Positions 55,045-63,935 of a stretch of DNA of 64,000 nt are shown one piece after another. Below the pieces are notes generated by a model, which was not told the DNA's origin, made no database searches, and saw nothing but the letters and a program-made list of their open reading frames with translations. The position numbers and the translations under genes were made by a program. The first letter of the stretch is position 1; each line of letters starts with the position of its first letter. The stretch comes from Symbiodinium natans (lineage: Eukaryota > Sar > Dinophyceae > Suessiales > Symbiodiniaceae), in NCBI GenBank assembly GCA_905221605.1, contig CAJNDS010002240.1, positions 271,501-335,500 on the forward strand, read 5' to 3'.

Positions 55045-55158
55045 AGGGGTTTAGGGTTTAGGGTTTAGGGTTTAGGGTTTAGGGTTTAGGGTTTAGGGTT
55101 TAGGGTTTAGGGTTTAGGGTTTAGGGTTTAGGGTTTAGGGTTTAGGGTTTAGGGTCTA
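55045..55158 (+). repeat. TTTAGGG array, 16 units
   Basis: Perfect units. Confidence 0.98.
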
Positions 55159-55267
55159 GGGTTCAGGCTTGAACCCGAAAGCCGTAACACACCCCAAGCC
55201 CCAGACCCAGTCTATGGGTACCCCCAAGACTCCCAGCATCCCTTTAGCCCTCACCACCTTCCCCCCC

Positions 55268-55560
55268 CTAAACCCTAAACCCGAAACCCTAAACCCTAAA
55301 CCCTAACCCTAAACCCTAAACCCTAAACCCTAAACCCTAAACCCTAAACCCTAAACCCTAAACCCTAAACCCTAAACCCTAAACCCTAAACCCTAAACCC
55401 TAAACCCTAAAACCCTAAACCCTAAACCCTACCCTAAACCCGAAACCCCCTAAGCCCTAAACCCTAAACCCTAAACCCTAAACCCTAAACCCTAAACCCT
55501 AAACCCTAAACCCTAAACCCTAACCCTAAACCCCAAACCCTGAACCCTGAACCCCAAACC
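55268..55560 (-). repeat. CCCTAAA array, about 40 units
   Basis: Nearly perfect; with the array at 55045 it forms an inverted pair about 110 bases apart. Confidence 0.98.
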
Positions 55561-55582
55561 TCCAGCCCAAGCTGTAAGCGAC

Positions 55583-55624
55583 CTGAGCCTTGCAGTATCG
55601 GAGCCCGGGGGGCTTGTGGCCACC
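55583..55624 (-). CDS. Probable 14-codon exon
   Basis: GGHKPPGLRYCKAQ, TTTAAG acceptor, CAG|GTCGCT donor, phase 0-0, in phase with the exon to its right. A longer + frame is also open here (SDLSLAVSEPGGLVATLKLK). Confidence 0.45.
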
Positions 55625-55921
55625 CTTAAACTAAAAGGCCTCGACTCCCCAAAGTCCCCCCAAGGAATTCATATAGGGTTTAGGGTTGAGGGTTTTCTAG
55701 GCGATAGACTTCAAACCCGATCCCTGCGGCCAAAAACCCCGAGCAGCTCTAAAAATCTACCCTACAAACCCTGAACTCTGCAGGTTTGGCTTCGTGAGGC
55801 ACACTGAACCCTGAGCTTTGCGGGTTTGGGGCTTGGGGTTTGAGGTTTGGGGTTTTAGGGTTTAGGGGTTTAGGGTTTTGGGTTTTGGGTTTGGGGTTTT
55901 GGGCTTTGGGTTTGGGTTGAC

Positions 55922-56008
55922 CCTCCCAATGTCCATGGTCGACATGGCCTGCGCCACGATGACACACCAGGCTGCCAAGGCGGCCACTGCGAGAAACGCC
56001 CCGAATAC
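55922..56008 (-). CDS. Exon encoding a hydrophobic helix
   Basis: 29 codons, phase 0-0: VFGAFLAVAALAAWCVIVAQ followed by AMSTMDIGR. About 18 hydrophobic residues make a likely membrane span. CTCAG acceptor and AGG|GTCAAC donor. The acceptor lies 10 bases from the end of a family A TIR element that forms the 3' end of the upstream intron. Confidence 0.6.
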
Positions 56009-56018
56009 CTGAGATGTG

Positions 56019-56156
56019 CTTGGAGGTTCAGGGCACTTGGTACCCCAATTATAACTGTACTTATAACCCAAAAATAGCACTATTAGGGTACTTAAGGGGC
56101 TTATAAGTGGTTTAACTACACTTGCAATTGGGTTATAAGTACCCTGAACATCCAAG
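56019..56156. mobile_element. TIR element, family A, at a splice site
   Basis: CTTGGAGGTTCAGGGCACTT + GGTACCCCAATTATAA at the left; CAATTGGGTTATAAGTACCC + TGAACATCCAAG at the right. Arms about 35 bp. On the minus strand its end runs into the acceptor of the exon at 55922-56008. Confidence 0.85.
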
Positions 56157-56212
56157 TGGGGGCTTGCTTTCTCTGATTTGGGATCTCTTTATTGGGTTTC
56201 CTCTTCCAGGTC

Positions 56213-56308
56213 GCCCAGTAGTCATTTCTTAATGAGGGCACCCTTTTTTGGGGTTGGTTACTGTATAAGGGAACCTTGAACAAAAAAGGGAAAGGGTTAC
56301 CACTGGGC
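56213..56308. mobile_element. TIR element, family C
   Basis: Starts GCCCAGTAGTC and ends ACCACTGGGC, with GGGCACCCTTTTTTGGGGTT inside; close relative of 21666-21767. It lies 56 bases from a family A element. Confidence 0.7.
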
Positions 56309-56549
56309 TACTCGGTCTGATACTGTTACACGGAGCCTTATTTTGGAAACTGCCGTAGGCTGTTTCTCAGAGCTTAGGGATTATGGAGTCAACTACTTCG
56401 GGGTTTAAGGTTTCAGGTTTAGGGCTTGGAGGCAACCTACCTAAGATTTAGGGCTCGGGAGTCCTAACCCTAAACCCTAAACCCTGCACCCTCAACCCTA
56501 AACCCTAACCCTAAACCCTTGACCCTGAACCCTAAACCCCAAACCCTAA

Positions 56550-56690
56550 ACCCTACCCAAGGCCCACGGCCGGCAAGGCACCGGGCGCCTCGCCGGCGAC
56601 GGCGCGCAGTCCGCGCCCACCGCGGCCGCGACGAGGGCCGCCGGGCCGGGCGGCGCCGCCGAGTCCATCGGGAAGGGAACGATTATTTCA
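56550..56690. other. GC-rich island (about 85% GC)
   Basis: Open on both strands; Ala/Gly/Arg-rich in every frame. The + strand has an AAG before it; the minus strand lacks an acceptor. Possibly an exon, possibly a CpG-like island. Confidence 0.35.
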
Positions 56691-57562
56691 TTTTATTTAT
56701 GTATTAGTTATATATGTGTATATATCATTATTTACTTTTTTTTGCCCCCTATTCAAGGACGAGATCGGATGAGTCACAAAGATTCTTATCTTCTTTGTAA
56801 GGTCTAAATCTTCCTGAACTTACAAGGGGGGGGGGGGGGCTAGAGGGCTGAGGGTTAAGGGTTCATTGGAGGACTTTGAGGGGGCTCTCAAAGCTTCCCG
56901 GCTAACCCTTCCCGAGGTAGATTCGCTGCAGGATTGAGCAATGCTCGAGGAGTCCGGTTCTGTTGCTTTCAAGCTTGCTCGAGGTGTTCGTGTTTAGGGT
57001 TTGTAAGGTCCGACTTGGAATGCTGACGGGTTAGGGCTTAGGCTTTCGCCATATACCCGGTGATCCTCGAAGGTTCAGGCAGCGGAGGTGTCCCACTGCT
57101 AAGGAATCTGTTCGGGGAGCCGAAATGTGCACGCTGCTCCCTTCATGGGCTACTTTGACTGTGTGGTGGGGGTTCAGGTTTAGGATCTACAGGGTTCTAA
57201 GGCCTAATGATGGTAGCCCATCCTGGCTGACAGCTTCCCCCCATCACACGCACACACTGCATCTCACTAGGGGACCCTGAACCAAAACAGGGTTTAGGGT
57301 TTAGGGTGTAGGGTTTAGGGTTTAGGGTTACCACTGGGCTACTAAGCTTCGGCTACAGGCAGCGGCAGGCCCGGCTTGTCGGCACGAGGCCGCAAAGACA
57401 TTCCCGCTTTAGCTAAGGCTACAAAGGCTACACGAGGTAGGCCGAATACTTCCCCTCTATTTAGGGTTTAGGGTTTAGGGTTCAGGGTTTAGGGTTTAGG
57501 GCTACTCTAAGTAGGCCCTGAACCATCAAGCAGAAGCCACAACGAAAAGTCGCACCCCGCAC

Positions 57563-57630
57563 CTCTTTGCACGGTCGAGCTCCTTGCCGATGTCGTCCCT
57601 CTCTGCCAGCACCCGCTCGGTCTCCTGTAC
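57563..57630 (-). CDS. Coiled-coil exon
   Basis: VQETERVLAERDDIGKELDR then AKR; CTCGAG acceptor, AAGAG|GTGCGG donor. Joins in phase to the exon at 58069. Confidence 0.75.
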
Positions 57631-58068
57631 CTCGAGATCGCCGGTGGGTTTAGGGTTTAGGGTTTAGGGCTTGGGGGCTAAGAGTTTTGGGTAGCAGGGC
57701 TCAGGATGCTAGCACTTTGGGGATGCACAAAGGGGTCCCCCGTTGTTTGGGGGGGAGGAAATGCCCACATAGGTGCTCTTGTACGGCCCCCCCGGGAGCC
57801 CGACTCTCCCAAAACCAACAAGAAAACCCAGAAGCTCCACAAAACCATGTAGATGTAAGCCCCAAACATACTATAATCCCTATTATGGGCCCCTCCCCCC
57901 CCCCCCCCCCAAGGGGCCTTGGTTAGGGGCCTTGGACTCTATACACACCCTAGGGTTTGTGGGGCAGAGGGTTCCCTAAGCCCTAGCCCTAAGCCCTGAG
58001 CCCTAAGCCCTAAGCCCTAAGCCCTAAGCCCTGAGCCCTGAGCCCTGAGCCCTGAACCCTAAACCCAC

Positions 58069-58125
58069 CTGCTTGCGGAAGACACTCGACAGCAAGAGGG
58101 AGTCCTTCGTCAGCCTCTGTGTGGC
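58069..58125 (-). CDS. 19-codon exon
   Basis: ATQRLTKDSLLLSSVFRKQ, GTTCAG acceptor, CAG|GTGGGT donor, phase 0-0. The donor continues directly as GTGGGTTTAGGG, so telomere-like text starts at the splice site. Confidence 0.75.
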
Positions 58126-58474
58126 CTGAACAGAGGCGGGAGCCTGGGGTTATCGGTTTTGGGAGGGGCTTCTTGAGGGCATTATGTTGCAAACCCTAAA
58201 CCCTAAACCCTAAACCCTAATCCCTAAGGGTTTGGGGCTTTGGGGCTTTTGGGGCTTTGGGGCTTTGGGGTGTTTTGAAGGATGCTTTCGGGTGTTGGGG
58301 GGCGTCCGGAAAATTCTTCAGGGTTTAGGGCCGGGTGTCAACACTCCCCGACACCAACATGCAACTCCATGATGTCCTACGTAGCTTCAGGTTTCGGATT
58401 TCGGGCTTTGGGTTTAGGGCTTATAGGGTGTCTGCGACGGCCTAAACGACATACACCCTAAGCCATAAACGCAC

Positions 58475-58505
58475 CTCAAAGTCCTGCACTCGGAGCGCGA
58501 ACCCG
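58475..58505 (-). CDS. 31-base micro-exon
   Basis: GFALRVQDFE after one base that completes a split codon; GGTCAG acceptor, GAG|GTGCGT donor. In phase with both neighbours. Confidence 0.7.
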
Positions 58506-58546
58506 CTGACCCGTCTCAAAAACAAAAGGGAGTACCCCATGGGGAA

Positions 58547-58669
58547 CATTCAAGTGGGGGTTTACGAAAACAAGGGACCCCTAATATAGATCCCCCAAAA
58601 AACAAGGGTGCCCTTATAGTAAGGGGCCCCCACACCGTACCCCTAATTTCGTAACCCCCCAAGTGAATG
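58547..58669. mobile_element. 123-bp TIR element
   Basis: CATTCAAGTGGGGGTTTACG at the left pairs with CGTAACCCCCCAAGTGAATG at the right. It sits 41 bases upstream (minus sense) of the micro-exon at 58475, in the 3' part of that intron. Confidence 0.8.
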
Positions 58670-58887
58670 CGCAGACCCTTCTCACATGAAAAAGGGAGCA
58701 TGTGCCCTAAAACTACGGTGCCGGCACCGATCGTAGAGGCAAAGAGTATGCTTGAAACCCTCAACCCAAAACCCTAAACTTAACAAACCCTGCGCTCACG
58801 AACTCGACACCCTAAACCCTGACAACCCTGAAAGCCTAACTCAGCCTAAACCCTAAACCCTAAACCCTAAATCCTAAACCCTAAACC

Positions 58888-58932
58888 CTCTCCTCCATGG
58901 ATCGGTCAACGAGGGCGCGCATCTTCTCGATT
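58888..58932 (-). CDS. Coiled-coil exon
   Basis: [20 protein letters not shown] acceptor. The phase-consistent donor is AGAG|GGTTTAGGG, a non-GT border made of the telomere-like repeat itself; GA|GAGGG is an alternative. Confidence 0.65.
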
Positions 58933-58978
58933 CTGAGGCAAGGTGTACATGGAGGCTCATGGGTACTTGAGTAGGTAG

Positions 58979-59227
58979 GGTTTGGGGTTTGGGGTTTGGG
59001 GTTTGGGGTTTGGGGTTTGGGGTTTGGGGTTTGGGGTTTGGGGTTTGGGGTTTGGGGTTTGGGGTTTGGGGTTGGGGTTGGGGTTTGGGGTTTGGGGTTT
59101 GGGGTTTGGGGTTTGGGGTTTGGAGTTTGGAGTTTGGAGTTTGGGGTTTGGGGTTTGGGGTTTGGGGTTTGGGGTTTGGGGTTTGGGGTTTGGGGTTTGG
59201 GGTTTGGGGTTTGGGGTTTGGGGTTTG
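58979..59227 (+). repeat. TTTGGGG array, about 35 units
   Basis: A homogeneous block of the G-variant of the telomere-type unit, with three TTTGGAG units and two shortened units in the middle. ORFs of 86-102 residues through it (Gly/Phe/Val/Trp) are artefacts. Confidence 0.98.
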
Positions 59228-59711
59228 GGCTCTGGGCTTTGGGGTTTAGGGTTAGGGTTTAGGCGTTTAAGGTTTAGGGTGAGGGTTTAGGGTTGAGGGT
59301 TTAGGCTTTAGGGCTTGGGGATTAGCGTTTCGGGTACTCAGAACTAAGGTCATAAGTAGGGCAACTATGATTGTAACCTTAATTGGGTCACTGAACCCAT
59401 GTCTTTGGTGTTTGGGGGCCTGGCATCACGGTGGAAGAGCGGTAAGCGAGGCCATGAGGGTGTAGGGTTTAGGGTTTAGGGTTTAGGGTTTCGGGCTTAG
59501 GGTTTAGGGTTTAGGGTTTCGGGTTTACGTTTTACTTGGATGCTCATGGGTACACACGAGCAGGGTCATAAGTACCCTCAATAAGACTATCACAAGAATT
59601 ACGCTTTTTAAAACCGACTTACAAGTATCCCAAACCCTAAACCCAAGCCCTGAACCCTAAACCCTACTTCCCATAGTGTACTCATGAAGTAGGGTTCAGG
59701 GCGTCGATCAC

Positions 59712-59763
59712 AAGCATCTGAGCCCAGGGCACAGGGAGGCTCTCCTTCGCGATCCGGTTGTTC
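59712..59763 (-). CDS. Probable exon
   Basis: NNRIAKESLPVPWAQML before a possible CTT|GTGATC donor; TTTCGAG acceptor. In phase with the exon at 60118. Confidence 0.55.
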
Positions 59764-59774
59764 CTCGAAATTTC

Positions 59775-59860
59775 GGGTTTGGGGTTTAGGGTTCAGGGTT
59801 TGGGGTTTAGGGTTCAGGGTTTGGGGTTTAGGGTTCAGGGTTTGGGGTTTGTGGTTTAGG
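59775..59860 (+). repeat. Higher-order TTTGGGG-TTTAGGG-TTCAGGG array
   Basis: A 21-base unit made of three variant 7-mers is repeated about four times. Confidence 0.95.
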
Positions 59861-60117
59861 GCTTAGGATCTAGGGTTGGAGTTTAGGAACTAAGCCGCGA
59901 AACCTAAACCCGAAACCCCAGGGGTTTTGACTCTGAGTTTAGGGTTGAAATAGGTTCTCGGGCTTGGGGTTTGGTGTTTCCAGCGTTTAGGATTTAGGGT
60001 TAAGGTAAAGGTTTTGGGGTTCCAGGCGTTGTAGCAAAACCGCTAAACCCTAAACCCCAAACCCTAAGCCCTACACCCTAAAGTGTCTTAGCTTAGGCTT
60101 TAGAACTTGAGGCTCAC

Positions 60118-60169
60118 CGGCAGAGGAAGCTGCTTGCAGTGCCTGTGGGCTTCTCAGAAACATCGGTGG
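60118..60169 (-). CDS. Probable exon
   Basis: TDVSEKPTGTASSFLC between an AAAATAG acceptor and a CG|GTGAGC donor. Phase agrees with both neighbours. Confidence 0.6.
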
Positions 60170-60267
60170 CTATTTTGGGAAGAGGTATGTTGATGACTAA
60201 ACCCTAAACCCTAAACCCTAAACCCTAAGCCCAGAAATTGTGGATGCCATGCTTCTGCCCGACTCAC

Positions 60268-60300
60268 CATTCGACCCGAAGCATTCCGGGCACGCGAAGT
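60268..60300 (-). CDS. 33-base micro-exon with CxxC
   Basis: GTTCAG acceptor and ATG|GTGAGT donor. In the frame that fits the downstream exon it reads FACPECFGSN, a single CPEC knuckle. Confidence 0.5.
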
Positions 60301-60542
60301 CTGAACACCTTAAGACCAAACCCTATAAACTCCAACCCCCCACCACCAAAGCCCTAAAGCCCTACAGCCCTAAACCGATATAAACCCTAAACCCTACACT
60401 CCGAACCTGAACCCTAAGCCCTAAACCCGCTTAGAGACCCAAAATTGTAACTCTGAACTTTGATCCGTAAACCCCAAACCCCAAACCCACTTACCCTGAA
60501 CCCTAAACCCCAAACCCGAACCCTAAACCCTAAAGCCGGAAC

Positions 60543-60617
60543 CTGAAAGCAGGGTCTGAGCCCGGCGACTGCTCTGTTAGCTCGGACTTTTCCCGCTGCA
60601 GCGTCATGAGCTCGTAC
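60543..60617 (-). CDS. Coiled-coil exon
   Basis: YELMTLQREKSELTEQSPGS then DPAF; GTTAG acceptor and CAG|GTTCCG donor. Joins in phase to the exon at 61625. Confidence 0.7.
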
Positions 60618-61624
60618 CTAACACCGGAGGCGGGGTTTTGGGTAAAGGGTTTATAGGGTTTTTAGAATTTACAGGGTTTACAGGGTTTACAGGGTTTACA
60701 GGGTTTATATGGTATTACGGGTTCATAATACAGGGTTTATAGGGTTTAGGGTTTAGTGTTAGGGGTTTGGGCTTCGGGGTTTAGGGCTTCTGGACTTTTT
60801 CTGTTTACTCACGCTTTCGTTCTCATGACTCATGACACGTTCTCTTCGTGCAGGTATACTACATCTTCAAACTCAATAAGCAATTACTCTTTTGTACCCC
60901 ATTCTATCCTGCTGGGCTTTCCTTGCGTCAGCGCTTCGTCTTTGGGGCTTCAAAGTTCTGGGATCTAAGCAACCCTAAACCCTACTCCCTAAACCCAAAA
61001 CCAAAAACCCTAAACCCTAATGTTTTGGGCTGTTGGGTTCAGGGCTTTAACGCTTTACAGGGATTGGGCACTCTTGGTTTCTTCGTGCTGCTTCCGAAGT
61101 CAGAGGTGCTCGCGGTTTGGGTGGCTTGTGTTTGGGGCTTGAGGGGCTTTCGGGGCTTCAGGGGCTTCAGGGGGCTTCAGGGGCTTAAGGGCTTGGGGCG
61201 GTACAAGGGTTTCTAACAGTTTTGGGTTGTTTTGGGGTTTCGGGTTTCGGGTTTAGGGTTCGGCGTTGCTTAGCTTGCTTCAGGGTTTCTTAGGGTGAAG
61301 CGGTCACCCCGTACCTCGGCTATCTTCCGAAAGGATCATCCGAGTGAAACAGAAACGCCCTCAATCCAAAACCCCGCGGGCTTAGGGCTTAGGGTTTGGG
61401 CTTTGGGGTGCAGGGTTCGGGGTTTAGGGTTTAGGGTTTAGGGTGTAGGGTTTAGGAACCAAAAAACGCTAACACCCTACAAGCCGACAGCCTTACGACT
61501 CCCAAAGAGCCCAGGGTTTGGGGCTTCGGGCTTACGGGGTTCGAGGTTTAGGGTTTAGGGTTTTGGGTTTGGGTTTTGGGGTTTAGGGTTCAGGGTTTAC
61601 GGTTTAGGGTTGAGGGTGCCCTGC

Positions 61625-61689
61625 CTCAGGCTCTGCTTCTCATTCTCCAGCTTGTGGATGCCCGTGACGAGCTTCTTGTTGGCCGTCTC
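61625..61689 (-). CDS. Coiled-coil exon
   Basis: ETANKKLVTGIHKLENEKQS then LR; CATCAG acceptor, GAG|GCAGGG (GC) donor. Regular heptad-like Leu/Ile spacing. Confidence 0.75.
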
Positions 61690-61910
61690 CTGATGTTCAG
61701 CACCGCCAAAAAACCCTCAGACGGCTTAGGACGAAGACGAGGAAGAAGCCATTTAGGGTTTAGGGTTTAGGGCATAGGGTTTTTGTTCAGGGTTAAGGGT
61801 TCAGGGGGCTAGGGTTTCGGGTTTAGGCTTCTATAGGAGGTTTCAAGGGTTAAGGGGTGCGGGTGTTTAGAGTTCGGGCTTCACAAATGTACCCTAAGCC
61901 CCACCAAAAC

Positions 61911-61958
61911 CGGAAATGGAACTCCATGCAAACGGGGCGGAGATCGCCTTCGGACATC
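61911..61958 (-). CDS. 48-base exon
   Basis: TTTTAG acceptor and CCG|GTTTTG donor. The phase-0 frame reads DVRRRSPPRLHGVPFP; another frame (MSEGDLRPVCMEFHFR) is also good. 48 bases keeps the phase of its neighbours. Confidence 0.5.
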
Positions 61959-62387
61959 CTAAAACCCCAAAAACCATCCAAGGCCCTAAGGGAAAGCCTG
62001 CCCTCCCTACTCCCTAAACCTGCAAAACCTAAATAGGCCACTTAGGGCTTGGGTTTCAGGGTGTGGGGTTTGGAGTTTTCGGTTGGACGCCTAGGGTCGT
62101 TTTATCTCATTGTTGAACGTTGTGTTGTTGTTTTTGTTTGTTTTCTGTGTGTGTCTTTTCCCTTTTTCGACTTTCCTTTTTTTCGGGGGGGAGGGGGGGT
62201 ATTTAGGTGGTTGCGGCTGGCGGGGCTGTTTGGGGGGGGGTCTAGGTTTAGAACAGCCCCGAAGGCCCTATACTAGGCCCTTTACTAAACCTTACAAGCG
62301 GGTTTAAGGTTTAGGGTTCAGGGGGTTTAGGGAGGGGTTTCCCCTTTCCTTCATATTCTGGAGCAACCTTCTAAATCCCCACCCTGC

Positions 62388-62436
62388 CTTGTTCGCCAAG
62401 GTCTTCTCCAGCTCCTCTACCTCCACCGCGCGGTTT
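62388..62436 (-). CDS. Coiled-coil exon
   Basis: NRAVEVEELEKTLANK; AACAAG acceptor, AAG|GCAGGG (GC) donor. Confidence 0.65.
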
Positions 62437-62687
62437 CTTGTTGGATTCACGCTTGGTAGTCCAGCAACAGTAGCCATATAACAACAAGGCTCCCCTTTTT
62501 GGGGCTGGTTGCTTCGTAGGGTTTACGAAAATAGGCGACCCGCAATTAGATCCCCAAATAGTAGGATTCCCTTTGAACAAGGACCAAAATAAGGTACCCC
62601 GACTTTAAGAAACTCCATGAAGGACCTGTAGAAGCCCTAAACCCTGAACCTTAAACCCTACCTACAACCATATGGTGACAATAAGGC

Positions 62688-62785
62688 TCCCCTTTTTTGG
62701 GGAGTTGGTTACTTTGGACAGGAGCCCCTGCTCCCCCCCCCCCCCCCAAAAAAAAAAGGGGGGGGGGGGGGGGTACCACTAGGCT
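62688..62785. mobile_element. Family C related element
   Basis: AAGGCTCCCCTTTTTTGGGG + AGTTGGTTACTTT at the left and TACCACTAGGC at the right. A related left half occurs at about 62490-62516. The middle is a C-run, A-run and G-run. Confidence 0.5.
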
Positions 62786-62900
62786 AGTTTAGGGTTCAGG
62801 GTTTAGGGTTTAGGATTTAGGGTTTATGGTTTGGGGTTTAGCCTTCTGCCCCAAAAAAACCCTTTACGATTCAAGGGTCCTGGGCCCCCTGATAAGATAC

Positions 62901-62941
62901 CACGACAGCATCTTGCACGTAAAATATTGGGTGCGCCGCAT
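62901..62941 (-). CDS. Possible exon
   Basis: CTGTGCAG acceptor and TG|GTATCT donor enclose MRRTQYFTCKMLS. Its exact borders do not give a clean join with 62388, so one border may be wrong. Confidence 0.4.
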
Positions 62942-63133
62942 CTGCACAGGAAAGGGTTGCCCGCATTGGGTTTAGGGGCTAGGGTTGGGGGCGACTCTTG
63001 ACCCCAATCACCAAGCCAACACACACCTCCAACCACCACTGCGCCCCGATACCCAAACTAGGGAAACCCTGAAGCCTAAACCCTAAACCCTAAAACCCGA
63101 ATCCTGCAGCTTGAAGATAAAGGCTGGAAGCAC

Positions 63134-63172
63134 CCTGCGCGCCTGTCTCTCCATCAGATTCTCCACCTCCCC
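63134..63172 (-). CDS. 13-codon coiled-coil exon
   Basis: GEVENLMERQARR, CTGGCCAG acceptor, AGG|GTGCTT donor, phase 0-0. Confidence 0.65.
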
Positions 63173-63474
63173 CTGGCCAGGTGCATGAAGGTTTAGGGTT
63201 TAGGGGTTCGGGTCCTAAACCCTAAACGAAACCCTCAACCCTAAACCCCACACCCTCCCTAAGCCCTTAGCCCTAAGCCCTAAACCCTAAACCCTAAAGC
63301 CTAAAGCCTCAACCCTAGACCTCAAAAGGCTTCTGGGCAAAATTTCCAGGAGCCTGCCGTGGTTCGGTTAAATGATGTTGCGGGCATGGGGTTTATAGGG
63401 TTTCGCAAGTGGTAAGGGTTTAGGGTTTCGGGTTTCGGGTTTAGGGGTTAGGGCTTTCCCAAACAACTGGGAGG

Positions 63475-63569
63475 ATCCTAAAAATAGAACCCTCAAATAG
63501 TACCCCATACTTCTATTGGATCATTCTTAGGAACCCTGTGAGGGGATCTACTGTTTGGATCCTCCAAGG
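63475..63569. mobile_element. 95-bp TIR element
   Basis: AACTGGGAGGATCCTAAA at the left pairs with GTTTGGATCCTCCAAGG at the right. Confidence 0.6.
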
Positions 63570-63877
63570 AACCTAGGGGCTAAGGTTCAGGAAGTTTAGG
63601 GACTGACATGGTGTACCCTAAACCTTAAACCCTGTGAACCTCCAGGCCGCTCAAGTTGGGACATTACCCAGGGGTTCCAAAATCCCCAGGGAGACGGCTG
63701 TGATACTGTAGGGGGGGAAGGAGCCTAAACCCGAAGCCCTAAACCCAAAACCCGAAACCCTAACCCGAAACCCGAAACCCGAAACCCTGAACCCCAAACC
63801 CCTAACTCCCTAAACCCCTAAACCCCTAAACCCTAAACCCTCGACCCCAAAGTTGAAGGTGCAGGGCTTAGGGTTTC

Positions 63878-63935
63878 CGCCATCGCAGCCTTGTTGGAAG
63901 TCAGCTCCTTCTCGAGCTGCGCGCACTTCTCGAAC
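63878..63935 (-). CDS. Coiled-coil exon, most 5' in window
   Basis: FEKCAQLEKELTSNKAAMAE after a CTTGCAG acceptor preceded by a C-run. The gene continues beyond the right edge of the window. Confidence 0.7.

Noticed and set aside
58982-59290. 102-residue and two overlapping ORFs rich in Gly, Phe, Val and Trp
   Set aside because: They only translate the TTTGGGG array in three frames; no stop can arise in the unit.
61300-61350. Possible exon ending at a GAG|GTACGG donor
   Set aside because: No acceptor and frame fit, and the flanking exons at 61625 and 60543 already join in phase without it.
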